Shown one piece after another: positions 33,257 through 46,263 of a stretch of DNA of 64,000 bases. The notes below the pieces were generated by a model, which was not told where the DNA came from, did not search any database, and was given only the letters and a program-made list of their open reading frames with translations. This DNA is from Gnetum montanum (lineage: Eukaryota > Streptophyta > Gnetopsida > Gnetales > Gnetaceae): assembly GCA_015680685.1 (NCBI GenBank), contig MNCI01004258.1, positions 308,512-372,511 of the forward strand, read 5' to 3'. Position 1 is the first letter of the stretch; each line of letters begins with the position of its first letter. Both the position numbers and the translations under genes were made by a program.

Positions 33257-34660
33257 TAAAAAAGTTAAAAGCTGGTACTAGTCCTTAGAACCAAGATTTA
33301 TCCACCGATGGAGTACAATGGTAGAGCTATTCATTAACAAGTATCAAACATACTCTAGAGTGTCTAATTTTCAGAGGAAAATCCAAGGTTAAAAATAAGG
33401 AAATCATGAGTCCTTGGATACAACCTTGGGCAGGTACTATTCTCTTTTACACTAATTCCTAGGCCATATGTACTCCCAAAGGGACCAATTGCACCATATT
33501 GTAGATGGACTCAAGACTAAAAGACAACTCTTAGGGTTTATGTCCAAGGAAGACTTTCTGAGCTAAGGGTCCATCATATTCAAAGGTTAATTGATCATGT
33601 GGCTGAAGATAAAGGAGAAATCAATAAATAAGAAAGTGTAGAGGAATACAACATAGACCCCTCCATTCACAAGAGGGACATTCGTTTCTATGATAATGAG
33701 GAGGAAGCACTGCTTGATGAAGTGGTGTAAAGGAAAACATTGCTGATATAGAAATTTATTATTGAAATATCGACTAAGATAGATAAGATGTGGGACTCCT
33801 TAGATGAGAAGTTCCAAACCACTCTAAAGATTATAGAAGAATCTAGATACCAAAGGGGTAGTAATCATAAAAGAAGGAAGAAAAAGAATACCAAACAAGG
33901 ATATCACAAAAATAAGAATAAATGTGTAGCAATAGAGGAGGTTGCAAATTCTAAAATTGATGATGATGGTTGTGACATTTGCCAATATGAATAGCCTAAG
34001 GAATGTTGTCCAATGTTATCACACCTACAGGAATCTAGGGTATATGCTTTGAATTCTAGATTGGCAAAATGGCAAGCACCCAAGAGGTTGCCTTATCCAC
34101 AAGGTAACTATAGGTAGAAATTCCATCAATAAGCATATTATCTAAGTAGAGCATTGTCTCAACCTCAAGAGAAGTATTAATATTGGTAACATCCATAGTC
34201 ATGGGGGATGCCACCATCAAGGTAGTAATATCATTATTAGAAACCAAATCCCTATGGCTACTATGTTCAATAGCCAATATTCCCACATGACTCTTCTAGT
34301 CACACTTCCTTCCCCTATCATTACTACCCTCCAAAGTACTATAGAGCACCTTCTTCAAAGGAGAAGAATCCTTTTTCCTTCTATCCTTCTCAACACTCAT
34401 CCAATCCTACACCACAACTAAAAAAACCTTTGCCACCTACTCCATCTATGTTAGGAGAAATACCTGTGCAACCACAACAAAGAAATGCCACGAGGGTGAT
34501 AAACCCATAGCTGGCTCCCTAGCTAAGTGGTCCTAAATCCAAGCCTCGTAAGAGACCATTCTTTAGAACCAGTAGTCCCACGAAGTCCTCTAAAACACTT
34601 GTGGCTTCCAACCCTACTACTTAAACATCTGAAAGTCATATCAAGGCACCTTCAATGTAA
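33257..34660 (+). pseudogene. Older Gypsy-type element: C-terminal part of gag, after the nested insertion
   Basis: Directly after the second CTCAT the frame resumes with KKVKSWYWSLEPRFI, STMVELFINKYQTYSRVSN and DQLHHIVDGLKTK, corresponding to the AKVWYRSLKPNSI and HIIDGI parts of the other gag copies. A lysine-rich part (33840-33920) precedes a cysteine motif CDICQYE.PKECC near 33972-34010, then a Pro/Gln-rich tail. Several stops and a shift are present. Confidence 0.75.
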
Positions 34661-34689
34661 AATTCTCCCCAACTCCCTACTATCATGTT

Positions 34690-35180
34690 GACCCATGTGA
34701 TCACAAATTGGATTATGGCTAACCACCTTTCTAGGAAGAGATATGATCCTAGGAGTCTCTTCATCTACCTATAGATTGTTGAAAATGAACTATATAAGGT
34801 TCTTTTGGATTTAGATTTTGGAGTTAACTTAATTTCCAAAGAGATGTACAAGGCTTGGAACAAGCCTCCTTTAAAAAAGAGAAACATTATATTGGAGCTA
34901 GTAGACTAGTCCATCACTATCCCTTTGGAATTAGTAAATGACATTGTGACCATCATTTGTGGGTGGTCCTATCTTACTGATTTTTTGGTGATCCATGTGA
35001 AGAACTACAAGGGGGAATTTATTATCATCATGGGAAGGACATGGTTGAGCATGATAGATGCAATAATGGGGACTTAAGACCTTTCCTTGGAGATTTCCAA
35101 GAAAAATGAATTTGGAAAAGTGGAGAAGAAGATAGTTCCATGCATTGCATATAATGACATAAGGTGCCATTGCATGTAGA
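34690..35180 (+). pseudogene. Retroviral-type aspartic protease remnant
   Basis: VLLDLDFGVNLISKEMYKAW (about 34808-34860) matches the retropepsin active-site region of plant Gypsy elements (.L.D.G..VNLI), and IIMGRTWLSMIDA (about 35025-35060) the conserved (I)LGR.WL region downstream. The catalytic Asp is recognisable but the D-S/T-G triplet is altered. Protease would process gag in particles. The frame ends near 35180; no reverse transcriptase follows. Confidence 0.7.
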
Positions 35181-35640
35181 AACTGTGAACCATTAAAGAC
35201 ATATCACTTCAAGCATGCAATCAGTATGCAGAAATTGCAAAAATTAAAGGTGCCTATATGCAATAGCCATAAAACAAGAAGTGTGGATTGTTGAACTTAA
35301 AAAGGGTAGGGGATGATTAGGTTTCCAAAATTTCAATTCTTTGACACTAAGAGAACACTAATTTTAATGTGGTTCCCCAACTTGGGTAGTCCATACTCAG
35401 AGGGTAGTTCATAAGCGCACCTCCAAACTTTGTTCTTTCCAAATTATGGTTGAAGGATCCACATCCTGTACAATCTTCAGGCCTCGCTCTGGAGTGTTAT
35501 CTTGCAACACCAAACACTCAACCCTACAAGGTAATGTCAAGCTTATAATGTGGTTTCTAGGCTTCCACAACCTTTACAAACTTGAGCTTCACACTAGAGT
35601 GTTGTGTTGCAACACCAACCACTCAATCTCGTAGGATCTT
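35181..35640. repeat. Copia-like LTR fragments with a repeated phrase
   Basis: TTTTAATGTGGTTCCCCAAC (about 35352) is like the internal end-region phrase common in plant Copia LTRs. GGAGTGTTATCTTGCAACACC near 35491 recurs as AGAGTGTTGTGTTGCAACACC near 35596. No element ends can be fixed. Confidence 0.4.
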
Positions 35641-36759
35641 GATAAGTTCAAGCAAGATTCCTTCCCGCAAGAAGCATATCAACATTGTAGGGAAATAATC
35701 AGAATAATAATTACAAGGTATGAATGCAACTTAGTTTGTTGATGTTTGTACTTTGAGGTGCATCACACTTTATAATGAACAAATGATGATACAATGAAGA
35801 GCAACAATGAATACAATGATAGAAAAATGATTAGACAATGATTGTACACAAGCTTGTAATCTTCTCAATCCATATGATGTTCTCTTATAGCTACCATGTT
35901 TCTAAATCCATCTTCGATCCTTATGACCATCATCTCCTTGCTCCTTTCTACCATGGTTATGATCAGAGTCTAAACTGGGTGACTGTAGAGGGGAGTGAGA
36001 GGATGGAGAAGAAGGAGAGGAATTGCCACCATCCCAGTGTCAATCTCCCCCTCTACTTTGATGATGGCCTCGATCATCCTGCCCATCCTTGCTTGAGCCG
36101 TAACTTCTCCCACATGATCCTCCATCCCCTTGGGGATCTCAATCACTTGGAGGCTTGTTCTGGATGATGGACTGAATGATCTACTACCCCAAAGGAAGTT
36201 TGATCAAATGGGAATCATGAAAGATAGGTTCCCCATCATCCTGCAGCCCTTGCAAGAATAAGGATTTACTAAACTGTTTCCCCTTCATGTGTTCGTATCA
36301 TTCTTCCTGTTGCTGGTCTCATGCCCGTTGGGCCTTAGTGGGATGATAATCTCGGTAGTCATGGTCCTCCATGACGTATTCCACACCACGGTCCTAGATG
36401 CCCAGTCTAACAAGATTGTGAAATAGCATTCCAGGAGCCGATTGGTCATGTGGTAGTATGATGTTGCCTTCCATGTCCCACCATCACAAATGCTCATCCT
36501 AATGTAGGATAAATGTGAATTCAGGGACATATTCATCAGGATTCTTGTATATCACCCGAAATTCTTGTGGCACCGGTGGGTTGGATACATCTCGCCTATG
36601 AGAAGAAGACATGTTGGATGTTAGATGATCCATTTAATCGGTGTATCTTACTTTTTACTTTAATCTGCCTAGCGCACGTAAATGTTACTATCCTGGGTTC
36701 ATTCCAATGACGTGAATGATAACTTCGCTAAGGTTAAATGATGCATGTAAGACTAACAG
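35641..36759 (-). pseudogene. 5' internal part of a minus-strand Gypsy-type element
   Basis: Reading leftwards from the primer site, a frame starts at 36612 with MSSSHRRDVSNPPVP and continues to DEYVPEFTFIL, then breaks at stops. The matching element at 2191-3002 has NEYTIDFTFIL in the same place. Further left the frame is Ser/Pro/His/Asp-rich (35990-36110). Its body past about 35640 is lost or replaced by other repeats. Confidence 0.5.
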
Positions 36760-36778
36760 TCCCCAGCAATGGTGCTAA
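36760..36778 (-). promoter_or_regulatory. Primer-binding site of the minus-strand element
   Basis: On the minus strand: TTAGCACCATTGCTGGGGA, next to the LTR end at 36779, a G-to-A-changed version of the tRNA-Asp-type site. Confidence 0.72.
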
Positions 36779-37695
36779 TGATGAGCGGCTAGGTACCCCT
36801 ATGCCCAACCATGCGAATCACAGGCATTCACATGCGACTTGGTCGAATTCCGTAGACTGTAAGCACTCTACATACACCAAACCTTAACCAACAAAACCCT
36901 TTGTTAGAAAGGTCATTGTCTTCTCAACCTCACTTGTGATGTTCTAGTGGCGATGGTTAAGTCAGATTGAGGCAACTGATTTTTATGGCTTTTTACTTTA
37001 TCTTTTGGCATCTAATTAAGGTATGGAAAGTAAGAAATGGAATATTATGTAATCTATAATTATCCTAATCTATATCTTAACTATGCCTAGCATAAGTATC
37101 CGATCCCATCTTCTGGGCACGTCCTGAGCATCCCCTAACCACTACTGGGTTACCAGACATTAAGCGTCACTGGGTTGCCAAGCGTTGGGTTTACATTCGA
37201 GATGGCCGTACTTATGATTTCTACGAATTATGAAAGAGCAATAGTGATTAAAATAATAACAAGAGAAACTTAAGTAATTATCAAAGCATAAAGATATAAA
37301 CTATTAAATTCATTAAATGACTAAGTCCACATGCTGCAAGGAATGCTTGAAAAGCTCTTCTTTATTGCCGTTCACACCAATGGGCTCAGATACATCAGCG
37401 CTCGAATAAAGAGCTGAACACCTTTCTTACACCTACTGCGGGCACTTGGAAAATATTCTAACTCTCGCAGAAACATACTACAAGAGCTTTACTACAACTG
37501 ACAAAAAGGTACCTAAGAGTGGCAGGAGCCCACTTATTTATATGCTGAAACAAACGCTGCGTAAATGGGGCCACATTGACGCATGAAAAGATGCATTGAT
37601 GGGGCCGCGTATACGAGGATGCATCGATGCAGCCGCATATATGAGGTCTTGTATACACGGCCTAGTAAACATATCGACCATTTGATACTTCATCA
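36779..37695 (-). repeat. 5' LTR of the minus-strand Gypsy-type element
   Basis: TGATGAG at 36779 and TTCATCA at 37695, 917 bp. On the minus strand a TATA region (GCATATAAATAAG, about 37529-37543) is preceded by palindromic TGCATCGATGCATC-type words (37600-37630), and AATAAAG lies near 37367. Confidence 0.78.
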
Positions 37696-37784
37696 CATAG
37701 CCTAAAGTTATTCTTGCTGTTAAAATTCTCCACCTTGAACTTTGCATTTGAAACCCTAGAGGCCATTCTTCTACAACTATCACC

Positions 37785-38100
37785 AATTGCCTGCTCCAAT
37801 ACCAATTGTAATGAAAGTTATGGAAAAATCCAAAGATCAAAAAATAGATAGAAGAAAGAATGTTGAATGCAATACCATAAATAAAAATGAGAAACAAAAC
37901 AAAAGAATAGCGAAGAAATGAATGTAGAACATAACAAAGATTTACATGGTTTGACAAAGTGCCTACATCCATAGGAATGGAGGATTTTCTTTACCAAATG
38001 CAAGAAGGGAAAATACAAACACCTACATTATCATACAACAGCTACTTATAGATATGTCTCTCCTTACTCTTCTTATTGATCTAACACACACCCCATCAAA
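37785..38100 (-). repeat. Copia-like 5' LTR fragment with primer site
   Basis: GCTCCAATACCA (about 37793-37804), read on the minus strand, is TGGTATTGGAGC, like the initiator-tRNA-Met primer site TGGTATCAGAGC of plant Copia elements. The LTR would start TGTAATG at 37807; its far end is uncertain. Only about 100 bp of internal sequence remain before the Gypsy LTR at 37695, which truncates it. Confidence 0.5.
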
Positions 38101-41100
38101 ATATTATATAGCACATAGGCACACTAAAAAACAATGAGTGATGATAACTGTACCTACTCTCCTATTTTAGCAATGAGAAGAAGTGTCCAAAACAGCTATG
38201 AGCTTATTTTTAAAGCTTGCAAATTACATCTGCCAAGGCCCAAGTGAAATTTTAGGAGGTTATACCTAGATCTATGCTACCTAGGAGCACATGTAGACTT
38301 GAAAATTGAACCTTGAACCTCATTACTTTTGATTTAATGTTCTAACATTTAAGTTGAGCCTCATCAATCTACAAAGAACAGAAGCAAGAGATCTATTAGT
38401 GTTGAATTGAGATTAGACATGTACAAGTGATCTTTACAAATGTCAAAGTGATTTGTGAATCCTGGACCTAGTGATGCTCTTATGCACTAATATGCTTTCC
38501 TCATTTGGAAGTGATTTCCCTGCCTACCTATACATAAATGGTCCCACTGGTCATAGATCTCTTCCTACCAAGTTACAATTTTAGAACTAGAACATTGATG
38601 ATAATGTTTATAATTGTCCTAAATGTATGCTCTTGGAAGATGAAAAGTTAATCTAACGAAATGGTCACTTGGTCAAACATTTTTTGTTTTGCTCTTACTT
38701 GCTACATAGACTTGTAGACCCTACTTTTTCTTTAGTGAATACATAGGATGGCTCCATGCAAGTAGGAATGAAAATTGGTTTCAAATAAATAAGGTATGTT
38801 CTTTACTATCTTCCTTCTAGTATTTTCAATAGTACTCTGCAATCATTTGGAATAGTCTCCATCATTTTGGTATTTTTGCAGATCAATTCCTCATCTCATT
38901 AGTCAATTTTTGGTTGGCCCATAACTAGGTTGATAGAAGATAGCAACGTGAGTTGATCTTAAAACATGATAGGATTTTTGCAATGTTTCATATTGTTTGA
39001 AAATTTGGGACCTTTAGATCATACACCCAAATGAGTTTGAAAGAAAAGAGATTCTTCTAGGAGCAAAGTAGAAACACATGGGGAGAGCAAACCAAATCCT
39101 TTCTAGCCCACTACAGATCCCAATCCTCTACCTTATTCTATCATCTTCCCTTTGCAGTGTCTAGAAATGTATAAAATCTAAAATCTACAAATGGCCAAAT
39201 GAAAATGCCTAAATCCATGAACAAACAACAAATAGCATTTAATTTCCATTATGATTGAAACTTGAGACAGTTCCCTATTTACATCCTATGCATCTGTGCT
39301 AGAATGTCATGATGTAGTTGCTCCTCCATGCCAACACTTACATGCCTTTGCATCACATCCTCTATGCACAAGGGTACAAATACAAACAAAGTAATAGTTC
39401 ACTCCCAACACCAAGGGAGTACCCATATCTAGAACATGCACATAAGTAATTAGAAGCATGTTCATGCTCTTGAAAAGGGAGAGAGTTAAAATTCCAATGA
39501 ACTGTCCTCTTGGTTTGTTTATTTTTCTTCTTCTAAAAGTGAGAAAATGCATGATCTATTTTAAAACCACCATAGGTCAACTATAGGTATTTGTCTTATT
39601 GTGAATCCTTTGGCATCTAAAGTTTTCTTTGAAAATGTCATGCAATTACAAACTCCTTAGTAATTCAAATTTTAGGGCATTGCAAACTATTTTACAAATG
39701 CATGTAAATTGTGTGACTTCAGTCTTTAATGATATGTTATATGTTAATAACTATTCAATCTCTAAACCATCTCACAAGGCAAGTCTTTGGCCAAGTGAAA
39801 CTAAACCTACAACTATTGCAAATGGTGCACAAACATACTTTGGTGTAACCCATTGAACAATATTTTAAACAATAGATACCAATTATCTCTAAATACATGC
39901 TATATTACAATAAGTTAAACCCTTAAATGTTAGCTCAAAAGGCCTTTTGTTTAAGGGTAGAGGAACAAACAAGGATTGGTGGAGGTCAAAGCAAATAAGG
40001 CCATTCATTGTTGGTTTTAGTATGCACTTTGGAAACTCTTACTCCACTCATTCTAAATGCTTATGTTGTGGTTTACATGTAAGACAAAGAAATGAATTTA
40101 AGTTCAAATTCAAGGAAATAGAAGGCCATATCTACATATGAAAATAAGGTAAAAAGCACATAGTCAAAGATCAAATCTCAAGAGAAGACAAAGATCAAGC
40201 GAAGCCAAAATAACTTTTTTGTAAAAAAGGGACCAAAGCCATGTAATTTATATTTGAATTATTATGCCACATAAGACAAGATAGGAAATTCTATTATTTT
40301 TACTTTTATTAAAAAATTGATGGACAGATGTAATTAAAGAATAGTCCAGTCTCTCATGTCTCTTGAATTTTCAACTAAATTTTCCATAAAATAGGCTTGC
40401 CTCATTATATTCTATTATGGCCCCATCATTTGGCAATGAGATAGATTATGTTACAAAATTTTCTACTTCAATAACTTTCATCATCCATCATCAATTCATG
40501 ATATTTACCAATTCATTAATCCAAGAAGTTGAACAATCACATGCAAGGCCACTTTTGTGCAATAGATTTCAACTATTAAATAAATTCCAAATTTTGTAGG
40601 TAGGTAGATTGTTGAAAAAGCTTTGTATCAAGTTTTCATTCACTCTATAACTCTATCAGATTCTAGAGATATTCATCGTGCAAATTACTGATTTTTATTC
40701 TAAATGCTGAACAATTTTATTCAAGACCCCTTTTTGGAATACATTTGAACTATCAAGTAAATTCTAGTTGATCTTGTTGGCAACCATTTGGGACTGCCAA
40801 CTTTTTCCTTCGATCTTACATCTAGGGTCATAGGAAATGAAGGTGTTCCTTTGAGTAGGGTTTAGGTACTTGCTAGTCTTTGGCAACACCAAGTCCTAAA
40901 TATCTCTAAATAAACTCAATGGTTATAGAGCGAACTAACTATAAATGTGTGTTTGTTTTTATGATTGTTAAAATGGTTGGGTTTGTGTATGAAACTATAA
41001 CCAGTTATTATAACAAAAATTCAACTAACCTTGTCAAATATTGTGAGTCATTAAAGATTCCTATTTTATCAAGTCACTTAGTCTATGGTCCCTATAGTAT

Positions 41101-42468
41101 GTTGCTTAAAACATATAAAATTTCACAAAAATGCTTGAGCACAATTATGCTAGAATGTACTCCTAATTTCCCCCCAAAGAGAAAGTTCCATAAGAAAACT
41201 AGGAATAAAGTAAGACTCAATGGATTTAAAAAAAGAAAAGAAAAGAAAGATTGATTTGTGTGAAATCTCAAACATTTAAGCAAGATAAATTGACATGAGA
41301 AAACACTTCGCAATAAAGCTATTCCAATTCAATCTAAATATTACAAATTGTCGAAACCCTTTGAGCTTAAAAGACACTCTTATTTAACAACTAAAATGCT
41401 TTGTAAATGACAAAGTACAAGCTTTTATTTGGCTAATTAATAGTTGTCAAGAACTACAAACAATAGACAATTTCAAGATTGAAATATTAAGGTAATAAAT
41501 TTTTTAAAAAAATGAAGCTATTTCAGTCATTTCAAAGTATCAAAGATTTTTCTAAATCCTCTAGACTCAAACAGGCAATTTCTTGCAGACATCACTATTA
41601 ATTGCTCAAGATGCTTTTGAAAGACAACATAAGCTCTTTTATGGTAACCAAATAGAAGTATAGAATTGCACAAAAATAGAGCTGTAAGAACAATCTAGAA
41701 AATCCCAAAATTAAATGCCAAGCATGATACTATCTAAATCATTATAAAGAAAACTAAGACAAAATGAGAAGAAAATAATTTATAAGATTAAAACAAAGAA
41801 ACTTAATTGATGCCTTTAACAAGCCATGCTTTACAAGAAATCTTCAATATGTCTTTTCCAAGTTTCTTTCTCTCAAATCCCCCTTCCTTAATCTCCCCCC
41901 TTGAAGCCCTTTTCACAATGGCTTTTGGGTGGTTACAATCATTATAAGAGATTAAGATAGTTACAAATATCTATTGAATTTAATAATAACCACCATAAGA
42001 AGTTGTAACTTCTGTAGGAAGTTATGTGAAATTTAAGCCATAGTTGGAAAGTGTCTTTTTGATAATGGAAAATTAAAATTAGTTACATGAGATTTTAGTT
42101 GTAACTATCATAAAAAGTTACAACTTCCATAGGAGGAATAACAGAGATAACAGCCAAATGTCCCCTTTATATAGGACTTTACACAAATATCTTATTAACA
42201 TACAATTTTTAAAAAAGAAATAAAGTAATTTTTTATAATAATCATGCTGCTGCACAAAAACCAGACCCATGTGATGCATGTCCTGACTGTCCTTAATGCC
42301 ATTATGCGCCAACATGCTTTGCTGCAGTACATACATCTCTGATACGTCGATAGATCTTCTTGGTGTATCCGCTGTATTATTTTGATACGAGCTGAAAGCA
42401 GGCTTACAGTACTATTATACAAGGCCCCTCACTTAAGCCATTGACGTAACCGTGTTTCTTGCTGCTCT
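38101..42468. other. AT-rich intergenic sequence, no gene supported
   Basis: Over 4 kb without recognisable domains on either strand. Frames at 39307-39552, 40919-41254 and others are short, anonymous and lie in AT-rich sequence. At 41990-42135 AAGTTGTAACTTC and GTTACAACTTCC phrases form inverted and direct repeats around AGTTGTAACT. Probably decayed mobile DNA. Confidence 0.5.
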
Positions 42469-42534
42469 GATTTGCTTTCATGCTATGCATCAAAAGAATC
42501 CGATTTGCTTTCATGCTATGCATCAAAAGAATCC
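42469..42534. repeat. 33-bp tandem duplication (2 copies)
   Basis: GATTTGCTTTCATGCTATGC... occurs at 42469-42501 and 42502-42534 without change. The next bases (GGAAGTGAGGAATCCAGGAT) resemble the sequence downstream of the MYB gene at 15290-15340, suggesting the same MITE-like repeat. Confidence 0.9.
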
Positions 42535-42806
42535 GATTCATGGAAGTGAGGAATCCAGGATTCATGATTCTAAACATGTTTGGGTATGTGTGTCTCAAGA
42601 AAAAGTGGGGACGGGTTCGCAGCAGCCAGGACGTGATAGAGAAAATTTAAATATATTAGTTTTTTTAAAAATTTAAATCTCATATATCATAAAAAAACAT
42701 TGTAGAATATAGAATAAGTACAATGTAAATCCAAAACCAAAATATTGTTAATGCTTAAAATTGCAATATCACCATTAAACTGAAGCATGAAAATTTGCAA
42801 AGATAT

Positions 42807-42989
42807 GGAGGGCATGGCATCCATTTCCTTACTCAAAAGCCATAATCCAGCTAAACATATAATTTCTGGAGGGCATCGCATCCATTTCCTTACTCAAAAG
42901 CCATAATCCAGCTAAACATATAATTTCTGGAGGGCATCGCATCCATTTCCTTACTCAAAAGCCATAATCCAGCTAAACATATAATTTCT
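42807..42989. repeat. 61-bp tandem triplication
   Basis: Three head-to-tail copies of a 61-bp unit starting GGAGGGCATCGCATCCATTT. The first copy has GGCATGGCAT instead of GGCATCGCAT; otherwise they read the same. Confidence 0.95.
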
Positions 42990-45900
42990 GCAACAACCAA
43001 GACAGCAACAAAATGAAACCCTTTTGTTACTCAATCCAATCTTTTCAATAATAAAATTAAGCATTAGGCTTCAACCAAATTTATAACAAATCACATCTGC
43101 TAATACTTTTGTTCAACCATGATCTATGACCAAGGCCATAGAGCCATGTTGAAGACAATGACACAACTTAACTAAACTAAAGTAGGCACAGCTCAATAAC
43201 TCACCTCACCTCATGATGGAAAAAACCTTGCAGATGCTGGGGAATAGGGACTGGTCATGATGAAGGGGAAAGTAAAAACAGAGAGCCATGAGCTTGCATA
43301 CGGCTATTTGGCATGTGCTGTCGGCTTCGTTGGCTCATAAGGATACATATTTTTGGCTCATAAGGATACATAACATATTTTTTAAAAGAGGTTGAACAAC
43401 CATTCATGACTCATGACCCATGACGATGACCTTTCTTCTGTTTTTTCTTTTTTCAGCCGAGAGATGAGAAAAAGAGCAAACCAGCAATGACCAATAAACA
43501 CGCGTGAATGTGAGTCATGGCGGAAGCTTTGACGCTCCCGAAGGCCAATCCATTCAAATGCAATGTTTACCTCGCACGCCCCGTCCCAATCTTGATTTCC
43601 GTATGACCCATACTTGGCCCTTCGGCCTTCGGTTCCCAAATAGCCTCTCGTGATTTCCGTGTGTTTATTCATTCGTACTCTCCGTTTTCTGTGGTCTGTG
43701 TCATGCCGATGCCGTGAATCTTGATTGCTTGCTGGCCACTTAACAATGAAATGAAGTTTCTAGTAAGATTCCGAGCAAGACAAGACAAGATCGGTAAGAT
43801 TTTGGTAAGATTTTAATGCACAATGCATAGGTAAGGAGGGGGACCATTATTTCATCAGATCCATACAAAATTTCATTGGAAATTATGAAATACGTAACCA
43901 CTGCGTTTCTGTAGTACGTGATTGATTCCGAATCCGATGCGAACAGTTCGTCAAAATTTATCCACAATCACGAATCTCCGACACAGCTTTCATGGCAGTA
44001 CCTTGTAGCTTGCATCATGGACCACGTGCATGATTCTATTGGCTTAACAATTCTGTTACCTGCTGCTGCCACAGCGGATGAATACATTGTTGCTGCCTGT
44101 ACATAGACTAAATAAATCATCTTTATCCTCAGTGCTTAGGCTGCCTTGGCTTGAAATTTTAGGAGCATCACACCATAATCAATCCTTTCTTATCCATAAT
44201 AATTTATTTGACAGTGCTACACCATTGTAAAGTCTGTACCATGAAATCGTCAAAATGTGCCAACAGATCTAAAATCTCATAGACTTATAGTTTGCAAAGC
44301 AAGCTTTACAACAAGTCTAATTTCAACCCAAAACTCATTCGGAGTTTTTCTCGGATGGGCTACCCACATTGATCTATTGGGTTGCCAAAAATTTGCAAAA
44401 TAAAAAATTCTTTGGAATCTTCTTATGTATAAAAAATCAACATTGCCAATGACCATCTTTTTTATTGCACCTTTTTCCTTTTAGTGGTCCCAATGGTTAT
44501 CCCTTTCCTCTTTTTGGATTATAGTGCTATACTAGCGAACATGTTTATCTAACTCCTAGTGGTGCCTCCAAGATGGCCCCAACTAAAAGTTTGGTCATGC
44601 TTTAAATGCCAAACCAATGATATATCTTAGTTACTATTTTTTTACATTGAATGAGCACACTAGCTCACCATCAATTATGCACATCTAAGGATAAACAACT
44701 ACAAGTACATATTTCATGAAGGTTTGTCAACATTCTCCTTCATAGTTTGAGCTTGATTCATGGTTTGTCTTAACACCACAAGTTCTTTTTAAATATGTAG
44801 ACTCCTAACTAGTAGAGAAGTCCTATGAGTCAATAGTAACAACATGACATTTACTTATGGTTAGGATTATCACCAACAACAGTGGCAAATTAATTGAAAT
44901 TGAGTTTTCCCTAAGTCCATTAAGACCTTCTTTAATCTATAGGACCATACAAGTTTCAGAATTTTTTATAGAAATTTTTTGTCCATAATCTAATATTGTC
45001 AATTAAAATTGAACCTATAACCTAGGTTTCCCATGCTAAGACTCATATCACTAAGTTGATTAACATAATACCTATGCCTCGATTAATAGCCAAAGCCTTT
45101 CAAACCAAACATAACACAAATTTTGTTTTGTTATTGAGGGACACGATGGTAGACAACTTCAAATTTGAGGTGGTGTGTAGAATAATTACACCTATATCCA
45201 AATGTGTATCCCACTACATTCTTAAGATCAAGGTGAAGTGGTCATTTTGGTACAAAACCGATGGACAAAACACATTAATTAGGGCATTTATTTTTGACAA
45301 ACACCACATCTTGGTAAAATCCTTGAAGGAAACTAAAGCTCTTGCTTCCACTAATTTCATGAATCTTGACAAGAAACTTACATATCATCCAACACATTAT
45401 GATAAAATCTAAGGGGTGTCATTAATGATAAGTCAACAAAAATCAAAACATAGATTTGTCTAACATCTCATTTCAAGCTTAGTGACTAAAATGCCAAAGT
45501 TTCTTTAGTTATGCACCTAGATCATGTGGAATAACCATTCAAGTGCCTTTGGATTTATGAAAAAAATAACTAGATCAATTTTTGCTCTCCATCAAACTAG
45601 CTTAATAAATACTTGAATCTATGGCATACCAACATCACATTTCATTTCAAGGATCTCTCTTTGTTTTAAGCACATCCTTCTTGGATAGTAACCATACTTC
45701 TAACAATTGCACAATGTTGAAAGTTTGCATTATGACTTCTATTGAAATTTGACTATATTCTAGTATAACTAGGTATCTACAAGGTTTTGCCACCACTTAG
45801 TAAATGTTTTACCTCTTGCTTTCATGAGTAACTAGGTGCTGACCCTACTAAGCTCTAGCAAATATAAATCAAGCTATAGCAGGCCTGATCAACAACCTGA

Positions 45901-46263
45901 TCAAGATTCTCTATCTCTCAATAATTTCCTTAGATTCATTTTCCATTCATTAAATAGTCTTTCAATTAGTAAATGCTGAGGAAGAACCATCCAATGGATA
46001 TCATGAAGGCACTTTAAGGGTTGGCTTTTGGGAAAGCCATAACTCCTGTGCCCTGCCGCCAACGAGGACTCTACCGATAACTTTGAGTATTGCTTTTCAC
46101 CTGCACTTCAACTTTAAAATAACAATCATCAATTGACGGTCAGTTGTCGAAGCTCCCATTAACCTTGCAATAAGAATTTGGAGTAAGAGGCCAAAACAAT
46201 TGTTCATTATCACTTATGATGCCAGATACCGTGTTGTCCAATATAAAAAAATCTGGTCTGGAT
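42990..46263. other. Intergenic sequence with a G+C-richer island, no gene supported
   Basis: 43400-44110 is less AT-rich than its surroundings, with CpG-containing stretches (CACGCGTG at 43499, CGCACGCCCCGTCCC near 43573) and overlapping frames such as 43382-43672 (minus), none with a known domain. It may be the promoter or first exon of a lost gene. 44150-46200 is ordinary AT-rich sequence. The open frame 45056-45412 (118 residues) matches nothing I know. Confidence 0.45.

Noticed and set aside
40919-41254. 111-residue open frame
   Set aside because: Lys-rich end from A-runs, no recognisable domain, AT-rich surroundings.
42807-42989. CRISPR-like array
   Set aside because: The 61-bp units are contiguous without spacers, and the window is clearly eukaryotic.
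45056-45412. 118-residue open frame
   Set aside because: Longer than most chance frames here but in AT-rich sequence, without a domain, homologue I recognise, or upstream signals. Not supportable as a gene.
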